DNA from: an uncultured Eubacteriales bacterium
GTDB taxonomy: Bacteria; Bacillota; Clostridia; Monoglobales; Monoglobaceae
NCBI GenBank assembly: GCA_905205855.1
Contig: CAJLFL010000067.1
Span: 1-9,178 of the forward strand
DNA length: 9,178 nt
Direction: 5' to 3'
Part shown: positions 1 through 6,600 of the stretch, piece after piece
Position numbering within the stretch: position 1 is the stretch's first letter
How the letters are laid out: each line of letters begins with the position of its first letter
The notes under the pieces: generated by a model
What the model was told of the DNA's origin: nothing
Database searches by the model: none
What the model saw: the letters and a program-made list of their open reading frames with translations, nothing else
Translations under genes and position numbers: made by a program

Positions 1-2
1 AT

Positions 3-176
3 ATAAACTATGAGGGCGTGTGGCTCTATGAAATCGGTTTTGCGTGTCCGCGCAGCATTATCAGAAACAGAGATTTAAACTGCGAAGATTTTGCGAGAAA
101 TGCAGATGAAATATTCAATAATAAACCAATAACAATATTTTCAGAGCACATTCCGGGACTTGGAATGTGGGTTTGA
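3..176 (+). CDS. 3' end of an unidentified protein (partial)
   Basis: An open frame enters from the left edge and runs 57 codons to TGA at 174-176. The visible tail begins INYEGVWLYEIGFACP and ends in EHIPGLGMWV. I do not recognise the family. The tail has no membrane segment and no sorting signal, so the product is probably a cytoplasmic protein. The gene stops 23 bases before the ATG of the sialidase-like gene on the same strand, and no promoter or terminator fits in the gap, so the two are probably co-transcribed. An alternative GTG start for the next gene (167) would overlap this stop. It is less likely than the ATG at 200, which has its own ribosome binding site. A role in sugar or sialic acid metabolism would be a guess from position only. 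Confidence 0.65.
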   Translation: MNYEGVWLYEIGFACPRSIIRNRDLNCEDFARNADEIFNNKPITIFSEHIPGLGMWV

Positions 177-199
177 TTTATAAAACGGGAGAGCAGAAG

Positions 200-1633
200 A
201 TGTGTGAATATATAAAGAAAACAGAAAACAGACTTACAGCTGATGAAAAGCGGCAGCTTATGGATATATTTGCACCTAAGAATATTGCTGTTCCGGATGA
301 AGATCCGTTCAGAAGTCTTTGTGTGACAGCTGACGGCAATATACGGTTTTATGGGGTGTATAACAAAAAAAGTGTTTTTGATACCGAATGTGACCGATGC
401 TATATTGAGTCTATTGACGGCGGACTTACGTGGAAGCGTCATATAATCAGCAGTAAAAATACTCTTGGTGCTTCCTGGCAAATTCCGTATTCCAGAGAGT
501 TTATAGTTCTGAAAGGAATCAAAAATTCAGGAACAGCAGCAATGATAGGAAATTCTCCCGATGATACTAATCCGCGCAGCGTTAAGGTCTGCAACGACAT
601 CTTCTTTGATTTTAAACCACCGTTTTTTATGCGTTCAAGACAGAGAATTATAGTTGCCTGCTGCGAGGAAAGAAAGGAAATACACGAAAGTGCATTTTTC
701 AATGTACTGTGTATTTCGGATGACTGCGGAAGGTCATGGAAAACTGTGCATACCGATTCTATCGGTTTGTATGAAAAGCATTGGCCGCATAAAGGCTTCA
801 GATGGCAGCAGAACACAAGAGAAAACACAATAGAGGAACTGTCGGACGGCAGGCTGATGATGATAACAAGAACATCAGAGGATTATCATTATATAACTTA
901 TTCATCGGATGGCGGTGATACATGGACCAAGCCTGAAAGGTCATGCTTTCATTCAACCGGAACTATGCCGCATCTGAAAAGATTATCCGACGGACGGATT
1001 TTGTTTTTTTGGTGCAACACAAAGCCTATGCCTGAGCTTGAAGGAACTGACGGCGTATGGGAGGATGTGTTTACAAACCGTGATGCAAATCATGTTGCAA
1101 TTACCGAGGATGACGGCAAAACATGGAAGGGGTTCCGCGAGCTTGCTTTAAATCCGATACGCTGTAATGCTGATTTTCGGTCAGCCGGCGGTCCTCTGGA
1201 AACCAGAGATAAGAGTGTTCATCAATTTGAGGCGTTAGAGCTGCCTTATGGAAAAATTCTTATTTCATATGGGCAACATTCTGTATGCCGCAGAATAGCA
1301 ATCTTTGATATAAAATGGCTGTATGAAAAAAGCCGTAAAGAGGATTTTATATATGGACTCTCCGCACTTTCGACTCAGGCATATGTAAAAAGTATTCTCG
1401 GCGGTTACCGCGGAACGCCTGAAGCACCGAATTCACGGGTGGGGCATTGTGCATATAACAGAACAAACGCTGCTTTGCTTGTGCCAAGTCCTGAGAACGA
1501 CGGCAGAGAGGCGCTGCATATCTGTACCGGCGATGACGAAAGATTAGTCAGCAATATCGGCGGAGCATTGTGGAACTTTCCGGCGTCAAAAAAAGGCAGA
1601 ATTACTGTCAGGAAACTCGTGACAGGCCGATGA
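200..1633 (+). CDS. Sialidase-like BNR/Asp-box beta-propeller protein, ended by an in-frame TGA
   Basis: This 477-codon frame carries four clear Asp boxes of the S-x-D-x-G-x-T-W type: SIDGGLTW (residues 71-78), SDDCGRSW (173-180), SSDGGDTW (235-242) and TEDDGKTW (302-309). Two LSDGR strands (215-219, 263-267) add to the repeat pattern of a six-bladed sialidase fold. PFRSLCVTADGN (37-48) sits where sialidases have their FRIP arginine motif, so R38 may be the first substrate-binding Arg, but the motif is degenerate. There is no signal peptide, so the protein would act in the cytosol. Family knowledge supports a glycosidase-like enzyme or sugar-binding protein; true exo-sialidase activity is not proven. 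The ATG at 200 is preferred over GTG 167 because GGGAGAG (187-193) lies six bases upstream. From about residue 395 the protein leaves the propeller and starts a second beta-rich domain, which the TGA at 1631-1633 cuts short. The same frame continues open beyond it to 1945. Confidence 0.82.
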   Translation: MCEYIKKTENRLTADEKRQLMDIFAPKNIAVPDEDPFRSLCVTADGNIRFYGVYNKKSVFDTECDRCYIESIDGGLTWKRHIISSKNTLGASWQIPYSREFIVLKGIKNSGTAAMIGNSPDDTNPRSVKVCNDIFFDFKPPFFMRSRQRIIVACCEERKEIHESAFFNVLCISDDCGRSWKTVHTDSIGLYEKHWPHKGFRWQQNTRENTIEELSDGRLMMITRTSEDYHYITYSSDGGDTWTKPERSCFHSTGTMPHLKRLSDGRILFFWCNTKPMPELEGTDGVWEDVFTNRDANHVAITEDDGKTWKGFRELALNPIRCNADFRSAGGPLETRDKSVHQFEALELPYGKILISYGQHSVCRRIAIFDIKWLYEKSRKEDFIYGLSALSTQAYVKSILGGYRGTPEAPNSRVGHCAYNRTNAALLVPSPENDGREALHICTGDDERLVSNIGGALWNFPASKKGRITVRKLVTGR

Positions 1634-1945
1634 CTAAGACTGTCTTTGCTTGATTATTGGATGAATCCGACAGATGACACGGTCGAGTATTTTGCGGATT
1701 TTTCCTTTGTTGTGCGTTCTGATATGATGGACGGAAATAAATGCTATACAGATATTGTGCTTGAATTTGATTGCGAAAGGAACATAGTAACGGTAACCTC
1801 CGGCGAGTATCTTAATATGAGCTTTAATATGCAGCATAATGACCATCCGAACGGTCTTTGCTATTTGCATATGCAATCGGCGTCAAAAACAAAGGATGCG
1901 GACGGAAGTCTTGTTTCTGAGATAGAGTATAATGAGATAATATAA
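1634..1945 (+). pseudogene. Remainder of the sialidase-like protein's C-terminal domain, same frame after TGA
   Basis: Directly after the TGA at 1631-1633 the same reading frame stays open for 103 codons to TAA at 1943-1945. It begins LRLSLLDYWMNP and ends EIEYNEII. The segment has alternating hydrophobic residues typical of a beta-sandwich and reads naturally as a continuation of the strand GRITVRKLVTGR just before the stop. No good ribosome binding site precedes its possible starts (TTG 1646, ATG 1661, ATG 1724), so independent translation looks unlikely. Most simply the two parts are one gene of about 581 codons with a recent nonsense mutation, for example from CGA or GGA. Stop-codon readthrough or a sequencing error are alternatives. 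The stop is followed by CTA, a context known to favour readthrough in some systems. Confidence 0.7.
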
Positions 1946-1976
1946 AATAAGAGAGGCTGCAGCCTCTCTTTATTTT
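1946..1976. terminator. Bidirectional terminator between convergent genes
   Basis: The palindrome GAGAGGCTGCAGCCTCTC (1951-1968) can form a 7-bp GC-rich stem with a TGCA tetraloop, flanked by A-rich sequence on the left and TTTATTTTA on the right. Both strands therefore have a U-rich tail. It lies between the end of the sialidase-like frame (1945) and the end of the response regulator gene (1975), and should stop transcription from both sides. Confidence 0.88.
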
Positions 1977-2661
1977 ATACACAAAAACGATATCCTACAC
2001 CCCAGACGGTTTCTATATATTTTTCGCCTGTGTTTTTTTCTATTTTATCACGGATTCTTTGTATATGCACCGTAACGGTAGATACATCTCCGATTGCGTC
2101 AAGTCCCCAAAGACGGTCAAACAAGCGTTCCTTGCTGAATACTATATTCGGGTTTTCGGCAAGGAAAAGCAAAAGCTCATATTCGCGTATCGGCATAGTG
2201 ACTTCTTTTCCGTCAACGTATACACGATGTGCGTCTTTGTCGATTTTAAGACCTCGTATATTTATTATACTGGAGCGGTTTGCAGCGGGTTTGTTTACAA
2301 GTCTTTCGTATCGTGCAATATGACTTTTAACGCGTGCCACAAGCTCTGACGGCGAAAACGGCTTTGTCATATAATCATCCGCCCCAAGTCCAAGTCCGCG
2401 TATTTTATCAATATCTTCGTTTTTTGCGGAAAGAAAGATGACCGGCGTATCCTTTTGCTTTCTCAGTTCAGAACACACTGAAAAACCGTCACGCTTGGGC
2501 AGCATAATATCAATTATAATTAAGGCATAATCCTTGCTCAGCGCCAGTTTTAGCCCTTCCTCGCCGTCGGAGGCTATATCACATTTGAAGTCGTTTATCT
2601 GCAGATAATCTCTTTCAAGTTCTGCAATGCTTCTGTCATCTTCGATTATAAGAATATTCAT
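1975..2661 (-). CDS. OmpR/PhoB-family response regulator
   Basis: A 228-residue two-domain transcription factor. The receiver domain (about 1-115) has the acidic pair D8/D9, the phosphoacceptor D51 in IIIDIMLP, the switch residue S78 and the conserved lysine K100 in MTKPF. The C-terminal winged helix (about 130-228) shows the usual REYELLLFLAENP, VTVHIQRIRDKIE and ETVWGVGYRF signatures. I chose the ATG at 2661, which gives the canonical MNILIIEDD start. It has AGGGAG ten bases upstream; the upstream ATG at 2700 would add 13 residues foreign to the family. The gene is the last of a leftward operon, 62 bases after the sensor kinase, its obvious partner. By family knowledge, phosphorylation by the kinase would promote DNA binding at paired sites. 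Its likely targets are its own operon's transporter genes, but this is inference. Regulator after kinase is the less common order. Confidence 0.95.
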   Translation of the reverse strand: MNILIIEDDRSIAELERDYLQINDFKCDIASDGEEGLKLALSKDYALIIIDIMLPKRDGFSVCSELRKQKDTPVIFLSAKNEDIDKIRGLGLGADDYMTKPFSPSELVARVKSHIARYERLVNKPAANRSSIINIRGLKIDKDAHRVYVDGKEVTMPIREYELLLFLAENPNIVFSKERLFDRLWGLDAIGDVSTVTVHIQRIRDKIEKNTGEKYIETVWGVGYRFCV

Positions 2662-2689
2662 GATTTGGTTGCTCCCTTTCTGAAAGTGC

Positions 2690-2720
2690 GCCGAAAGCAT
2701 CTGTGCATTTGCATTTCGGC
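2690..2720 (-). other. Intercistronic hairpin between kinase and regulator genes
   Basis: On the minus strand GCCGAAATGCA pairs with TGCTTTCGGC (7 bp, one bulged T, then 3 bp; ten-base loop). It starts four bases after the kinase stop codon and is not followed by a T-run, so it is not a classical terminator. It could stabilise or help process the mRNA, or lower regulator expression relative to the kinase. Confidence 0.4.
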
Positions 2721-2723
2721 TTG

Positions 2724-3836
2724 TTATTTTTCGGCTGACGGGAGAAGTATCATAACCTCTGTCCCCTTGTCAATCTGACTTCTTATCCATATCTTTCCGC
2801 CGTGATCTTCAATTATCTTCCGGCAGATGGAAAGTCCCAGTCCGTTGCCGCCGATTTTAGCATTTCGTGATGAATCGCCGCGGTAAAAGCTGTCAAATAT
2901 ATGTTCAAGATCTGATTCAGCTATACCTTTACCGTTATCGGCAAAGGTGATAAGCGCGCCGTGCGGTGTGATCTCACCGCTGATAATAAGTGCGCCGGGT
3001 GAATTGCCCTTGTATTTTACGGCATTTGTGATTATATTAGCAAAAACACGGTTTAGTTTTTCCTTATCTCCTTTTATAACAAATCTCTCTTGCGGCAGCT
3101 TATACTCATAATGAATACCGTTTTGCAAAAGGTCGAGTTCAAATCCTGCTGCTGAGGATTTTACAAATTCAAATATGTTTACAGGCTCGGTATTATAATT
3201 AAGCCGTTTCATTTCAAGCTTGGCATATAATGAAAGGTTTTCTGCCATAAGCTCAATGGCGCAAGCCTTTGTATGTATTGTGCTCAGGTATTTATCAAGC
3301 TTTTCAGGGGTGTCTGCAATCCCGTCGCGTATGCCCTCCACATAACCTATGATGGAGGTAACCGGAGTTTTAATGTCATGCGACAGATTGGCAAGCAGCA
3401 TGCGTTGTTCGTGCTCGTATTCAAGTGTTTCTGCCGCAGTTGTCTGCAGATGCAGCCGCAGTGAATCATATGCTTGGCAAAGTGCCATTATTTCTTTGTC
3501 ACCGCTGCCGGTAAATTCATAAGTCAAATCTCCGTTTTTCAGCCGCTCCATAGCGGCTGTAAGCTCTTTTACGGGTTTTAGTATACTGCGTGATAAATAT
3601 GCCGTAATGGCGATAACTCCCGATATTATTATCAGAATTGCTGCTGCTGCCCATATAATCAGAAATTTTGTTATTATCGGATTTGAAATTTCAAGTCCGT
3701 TGACGATTGATAATTCAACAGTGGGGTGCAGCAGTACAAATAATGCGCTCATAATAAGCGATAAAAGTATAATCATCACTATCGGAATTATCAGCATAAT
3801 TGACAGACAAACCATAAATTTCTGTTTGATAGACAT
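2724..3836 (-). CDS. Membrane sensor histidine kinase with HAMP domain
   Basis: A 370-residue HisKA-type kinase. Two membrane segments (about 8-36 and 58-81) enclose an outer loop of only some 21 residues. A HAMP linker follows (about 82-135), then a short coiled region. The H-box NLSHDIKTPVTSIIGY carries the phosphorylatable H153. The ATPase domain has an N-box around N267/N271, the G1 box DNGKGI (300-305), the F-box FDSFYRGD (314-321) and the G2 box GGNGLGL (329-335), so all catalytic elements are present. The start ATG has AGGGTGA just upstream and lies 15 bases after the permease stop. It should sit in the cytoplasmic membrane and phosphorylate the response regulator encoded next. The short outer loop is a trait of kinases that sense within the membrane or through a partner transporter (LiaS- and BceS-like). 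The adjacent ABC transporter fits that idea, though the true signal is unknown. Confidence 0.94.
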   Translation of the reverse strand: MSIKQKFMVCLSIMLIIPIVMIILLSLIMSALFVLLHPTVELSIVNGLEISNPIITKFLIIWAAAAILIIISGVIAITAYLSRSILKPVKELTAAMERLKNGDLTYEFTGSGDKEIMALCQAYDSLRLHLQTTAAETLEYEHEQRMLLANLSHDIKTPVTSIIGYVEGIRDGIADTPEKLDKYLSTIHTKACAIELMAENLSLYAKLEMKRLNYNTEPVNIFEFVKSSAAGFELDLLQNGIHYEYKLPQERFVIKGDKEKLNRVFANIITNAVKYKGNSPGALIISGEITPHGALITFADNGKGIAESDLEHIFDSFYRGDSSRNAKIGGNGLGLSICRKIIEDHGGKIWIRSQIDKGTEVMILLPSAEK

Positions 3837-3851
3837 AATATCACCCTGTCT

Positions 3852-4598
3852 TTAAATCTCGTGCCGCATGAAAAGCCAGTATCCTCCGCTTATGAATATA
3901 AGAGCATATCCGGCAAGCAGCGCTGTCTTGGAAAGCATTGCTCCGGGCGGAAGCATGTGACCTAACCATATAGTATGCCATTTCATGTATCCGGTAAACA
4001 AAAGCCCGCTGAGGCTTGGTACAAATATACCGATTATGTATAAAAGCATATATATAATTATACACAAAAACATTGCCATTGTCGAGCCTTTTGTGAGCTG
4101 ATTTATAAATGCAGCCATTAAAATTACAATTATCATAGGAATAATATCAATAAGGTATGCTCCGGCAGAATATAACAGACCTTTGGTTTCTCTGTTTATA
4201 AGCGCATCAAGCAGGGTTGACGCAATAAACAAAACAACAATATACAATAATGCCATAAGCGTAACGGCGGTTATTTTTGCTATATAAATTTTAAATCTGC
4301 TTATCGGTCTGAGCAGAACCGCTTTAATTGTCTGATCCTGAAATTCGGTTGAAAACAGGTCACATACTGCCATCATTGAGATAAGCGGAATTAAAAAGTT
4401 TATAAACAGCGTTATCATTGACATTGATGCGCCGGAGGAAATAAAACTGAATGAGCCGCCTATCAGCTTTGATATAAGAAGCTTGCCGAGAATGTTAAAC
4501 ATACTCAAAAATACTCCTATTAAAAGAAACACTATATATTTTTTTTTGTGTATAAGCTTTGTCCACTCATTGCCGGTGCATACAAGATACTTCTTCAT
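3852..4598 (-). CDS. ABC-2-type transporter permease, six membrane helices
   Basis: A 248-residue very hydrophobic protein with about six membrane helices (roughly 21-43, 59-80, 108-130, 145-166, 172-194, 224-244). Between helices 2 and 3 lies EFQDQTIKAVLLRPISR (85-101), the amphipathic segment seen in ABC-2 permeases of the BcrB/NatB/lantibiotic-immunity kind, expected to contact the ATPase. The size suits a permease that works as a homodimer with a single ATPase gene. Its ATG overlaps the stop of the ATPase gene as ATGA, so the two are translationally coupled. No second permease gene is present, which differs from LanFEG transporters and is closer to BcrAB. The substrate is not readable from sequence; export or expulsion of a membrane-active compound is the most likely role by family and context. 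Confidence 0.88.
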   Translation of the reverse strand: MKKYLVCTGNEWTKLIHKKKYIVFLLIGVFLSMFNILGKLLISKLIGGSFSFISSGASMSMITLFINFLIPLISMMAVCDLFSTEFQDQTIKAVLLRPISRFKIYIAKITAVTLMALLYIVVLFIASTLLDALINRETKGLLYSAGAYLIDIIPMIIVILMAAFINQLTKGSTMAMFLCIIIYMLLYIIGIFVPSLSGLLFTGYMKWHTIWLGHMLPPGAMLSKTALLAGYALIFISGGYWLFMRHEI

Positions 4599-5329
4599 AT
4601 TACAACGCCCCCTTTATGTTCTTTTACAACTGCGAGAAAGTATTCCTCAAGTGTAGGCTGAAACCTCAATGCGGAATCTAAGGTGTCAAAGGTCAGCATA
4701 CGTCCCTCGTGCAGAACGGCAACCTTGTTGCAGGTTTTTTCAAGCTCTGATGCAATATGGCTTGAAACCAGAAAGGTTACTCCGCGCTCTGCCGCAAGCT
4801 TGGTTATAATTTCGCGCACTTGGATTATGCCCTCTATATCAAGCCCGTTTGCGGGCTCGTCAAGGATAACAAGTTCCGGACCGGACAAAAGAGCAAGCCC
4901 TAAGCCGAGCCGCTGTTTCATTCCGAGCGAAAAACGGCAGACCTTGTCTTTTTTATAGCGGTCAAGGCGTATCAGATTAAGTATATATTCGATTCTGCTG
5001 TCATCAACATTATCATAATACTTTGATGCCATTTTAAGATTTTGCCATGTGCTGAGATTTCCGTAAAGGGCAGGCATTTCAATAAGACTGCCGATTTTTG
5101 CGGTTGCTCTTTCGTAATCATCATGCACATTTATCCCGAATATTTTTATTTCTCCGCTGTCCGGTGATGTAAGACCTGTTACTGTGCGCATGGTGGTTGT
5201 TTTGCCGGAACCGTTAGGTCCGAGCAGCCCGACAACATCACCGCGGTTTACGGTAAGACTGATGTTTTCAACACCGCGTCCGTTGCTGTAAAGCTTTTTA
5301 AGATTATTTATTTCAAGTATACATTCCAT
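4595..5329 (-). CDS. ABC transporter ATP-binding protein, BcrA/LanF-like, with Glu at the Q-loop
   Basis: A complete 244-residue nucleotide-binding domain: Walker A GPNGSGKTT (37-45), ABC signature FSLGMKQR (133-140), Walker B LVILDEP (153-159, with catalytic E158) and H-loop H191. At the Q-loop position it reads SLIEMPALYGNLS, so E84 replaces Gln. This E-loop is described for lantibiotic immunity ATPases such as NukF and is shared by BcrA-like proteins. I start at ATG 5329, which has AAAGGAG eight bases upstream. The GTG at 5347 would overlap that ribosome binding site. The protein should bind the cytosolic face of the permease encoded next (ATGA overlap) and power transport. It lies 88 bases downstream of the exported-protein gene, with a hairpin and a possible regulator site in the gap. 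Confidence 0.95.
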   Translation of the reverse strand: MECILEINNLKKLYSNGRGVENISLTVNRGDVVGLLGPNGSGKTTTMRTVTGLTSPDSGEIKIFGINVHDDYERATAKIGSLIEMPALYGNLSTWQNLKMASKYYDNVDDSRIEYILNLIRLDRYKKDKVCRFSLGMKQRLGLGLALLSGPELVILDEPANGLDIEGIIQVREIITKLAAERGVTFLVSSHIASELEKTCNKVAVLHEGRMLTFDTLDSALRFQPTLEEYFLAVVKEHKGGVVI

Positions 5330-5353
5330 TTGGTTTTCTCCTTTCACGCCGCA

Positions 5354-5379
5354 AAGCAGAGCCGTTTTCGGCTCCGCTT
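5354..5379 (-). other. Intercistronic hairpin, possible attenuator
   Basis: On the minus strand AAGCGGAGCCG and CGGCTCTGCTT form an 11-bp stem with one G-U pair and an AAAA loop. It lies between the exported-protein gene and the ABC ATPase gene. Only a short T-run (CTTTG) follows, so it would be a weak terminator at best. A role as attenuator or mRNA-processing barrier that sets the ratio of exported protein to transporter is plausible but unproven. Confidence 0.5.
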
Positions 5380-5391
5380 ATACGGTATTGA

Positions 5392-5410
5392 TTTATACTG
5401 GTATAGTCGG
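5392..5410 (+). repeat. Left copy of 19-bp inverted repeat flanking the exported-protein gene
   Basis: The 19-mer here differs at one position from the 19-mer read on the minus strand at 6601-6619; both match TTTATACTGGTATNGTCGG. The core TATACTGGTATA is itself a dyad. This copy ends seven bases beyond the stop of the exported-protein gene and 63 bases upstream of the ABC ATPase start. A partial second element, ATACGGTATTG, lies just to its left (5380-5390). It may be a regulator binding site for the ABC genes or one end of a cassette. Confidence 0.6.
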
Positions 5411-5417
5411 CAGAATT

Positions 5418-6521
5418 TTAAGGTTCATATTCATCAAGGACTTTACCGTTTTCATCCATCAGATAAACATGGGAATAACCATCTGTAGAATACATATCAA
5501 AACTGTTTTGAGCGTCCTTTTGCTGTTCGGCTGTTGCCTGTGAACTCTTTATAATTGTAATTGAGCCGTTGCTGCCATGTATTACCGGTGACGGCAGAGA
5601 ATTTATATCACATTTTTCTATTGTGGTTGTGCCGTAGTCGCTGAAATTAAATGAAATTGAAAGCTCAAGCATGTGACGCTTGCCGTCGCTGCCTATGCCG
5701 CTGATGTATACAGAGCCGTTTGCTGCTTCCGGAAGACCGCTGTTAGAAACGGTAATTGTTCCGTTTACGCTGTCAACCTTCGGATCGCCTCCGTTAAACA
5801 AGGTGTCATATAGATAAGGAGTGCAGCTGGAATTATCATAATCATCAGGATATTCGGCGCGGTATTTTGCTTCATCCTCAAAACCTTGCTTTATGCCTCC
5901 CATAAGCAGTGATGCACCGGAGGATATAAGATCCGGCATTTGATTTTCGGAAAGAGAAATGTTATATTTGTTGCTGCTGTTATTTGAGTCAACAAGAATT
6001 ATGCTGTTTTTTAAATCTCCGACAAGTGCGTCGCAGGCAAGCTCGGCAAAGTTTATTACTTTTCCTGTCAGTTCACTTCTGTTTCCTATTAAGGAGCCGT
6101 CATCGCTGTTATAGACTTCACCGTCGGAATCATAGTTTTTATATACATATGAACTTTTTACCCCGTCCCCATCTGTATTGATACTGATTTCATAATCATC
6201 CTGAGAAATGTGCTCATATGATGTTGTTTCAAAATCATCAGACGGAGATTTGCGTGTGGATTCGGTGGTGCTTGTATATTTATTGGGATCCTGCTTGCCG
6301 GCTGTTTTATACACAGCTTCGTATTTTCCCATGCTTTCGCCGTCTACTTTCATTTCTATGCGTGTGTTAAGCGTGTAGTTTGTTTCAAATAAAATTGACT
6401 TTGCAGCGTTTTTGCATACGCTATAGCCGTTCGCATTATCATAATTTGCAAATACTGCTGCTGTCAGCGTGATAACGCCCACGCCAAGACATAATGCTGT
6501 TTTAAAATATTTGTTCTTCAT
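5418..6521 (-). CDS. Exported protein of unknown function, upstream of ABC/two-component genes
   Basis: A 367-residue protein with a clear signal peptide: K2/K4/K7, hydrophobic stretch 8-24, and probable cleavage after V-F-A (residue 25). There is no lipobox Cys and no C-terminal anchor, so it should be secreted or held at the envelope by other means. The mature part is rich in Asp, Ser, Asn and Tyr and in predicted beta strands. The stretch ELSISFNFSDYGTTTIEKCD reminds me of the LolA/LppX-like half-barrel proteins, which bind lipids or hydrophobic molecules; this is a weak, by-eye impression. I do not recognise the family. ATG 6521 is chosen because AAAGGAA lies upstream and the signal peptide begins there; an ATG at 6542 lacks this. 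It is the first gene after the promoter at 6612-6641 and precedes the ABC ATPase gene. A part in sensing or capturing the compound handled by the transporter is inferred from position. Confidence 0.85.
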   Translation of the reverse strand: MKNKYFKTALCLGVGVITLTAAVFANYDNANGYSVCKNAAKSILFETNYTLNTRIEMKVDGESMGKYEAVYKTAGKQDPNKYTSTTESTRKSPSDDFETTSYEHISQDDYEISINTDGDGVKSSYVYKNYDSDGEVYNSDDGSLIGNRSELTGKVINFAELACDALVGDLKNSIILVDSNNSSNKYNISLSENQMPDLISSGASLLMGGIKQGFEDEAKYRAEYPDDYDNSSCTPYLYDTLFNGGDPKVDSVNGTITVSNSGLPEAANGSVYISGIGSDGKRHMLELSISFNFSDYGTTTIEKCDINSLPSPVIHGSNGSITIIKSSQATAEQQKDAQNSFDMYSTDGYSHVYLMDENGKVLDEYEP

Positions 6522-6536
6522 AATAAAATTCCTTTC

Positions 6537-6550
6537 CGGCAATATTGCCG
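6537..6550. promoter_or_regulatory. Perfect 14-bp palindrome next to the ribosome binding site
   Basis: CGGCAATATTGCCG is a perfect dyad directly upstream of the AAAGGAA ribosome binding site of the exported-protein gene. It lies inside the predicted 5' leader, so it could act as a DNA operator or as an RNA hairpin close to the ribosome site. Confidence 0.4.
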
Positions 6551-6561
6551 CTTATTTAGTT

Positions 6562-6575
6562 TCCAAATATTTGGA
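6562..6575. promoter_or_regulatory. Perfect 14-bp palindrome in the leader of the exported-protein gene
   Basis: TCCAAATATTTGGA is a perfect dyad 11 bases from the palindrome at 6537-6550 and shares its AATATT centre. It sits between the predicted promoter and the gene, the place expected for a repressor site. The binding protein is unknown. Confidence 0.4.
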
Positions 6576-6600
6576 GGCGATCGCGCGCCGGATTCTTTAT

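Noticed and set aside
167..199. GTG start at 167 for the sialidase-like gene
   Set aside because: It overlaps the upstream stop and lacks a ribosome binding site, while ATG 200 has GGGAGAG six bases upstream.
1631..1680. Selenocysteine insertion at the in-frame TGA
   Set aside because: Only a weak four-bp stem (AAGA/TCTT) follows the TGA, with nothing like a bacterial SECIS, and a beta-propeller glycosidase has no known use for selenocysteine here.
1631..1945. Reassigned genetic code (TGA as Gly or Trp)
   Set aside because: The ATPase and Lrp genes end in TGA at family-typical lengths and the other genes use TGG for Trp, so TGA works as a stop in this genome.
2030..2349. Plus-strand open frames across the response regulator
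   Set aside because: They lie opposite conserved response-regulator coding sequence and encode no recognisable protein; they are shadows of the real gene.
6577..6588. GCGATCGC followed by a GCGCGC run in an AT-rich region as a special site
   Set aside because: It is a single short occurrence with no repeat or partner; chance is enough to explain it.
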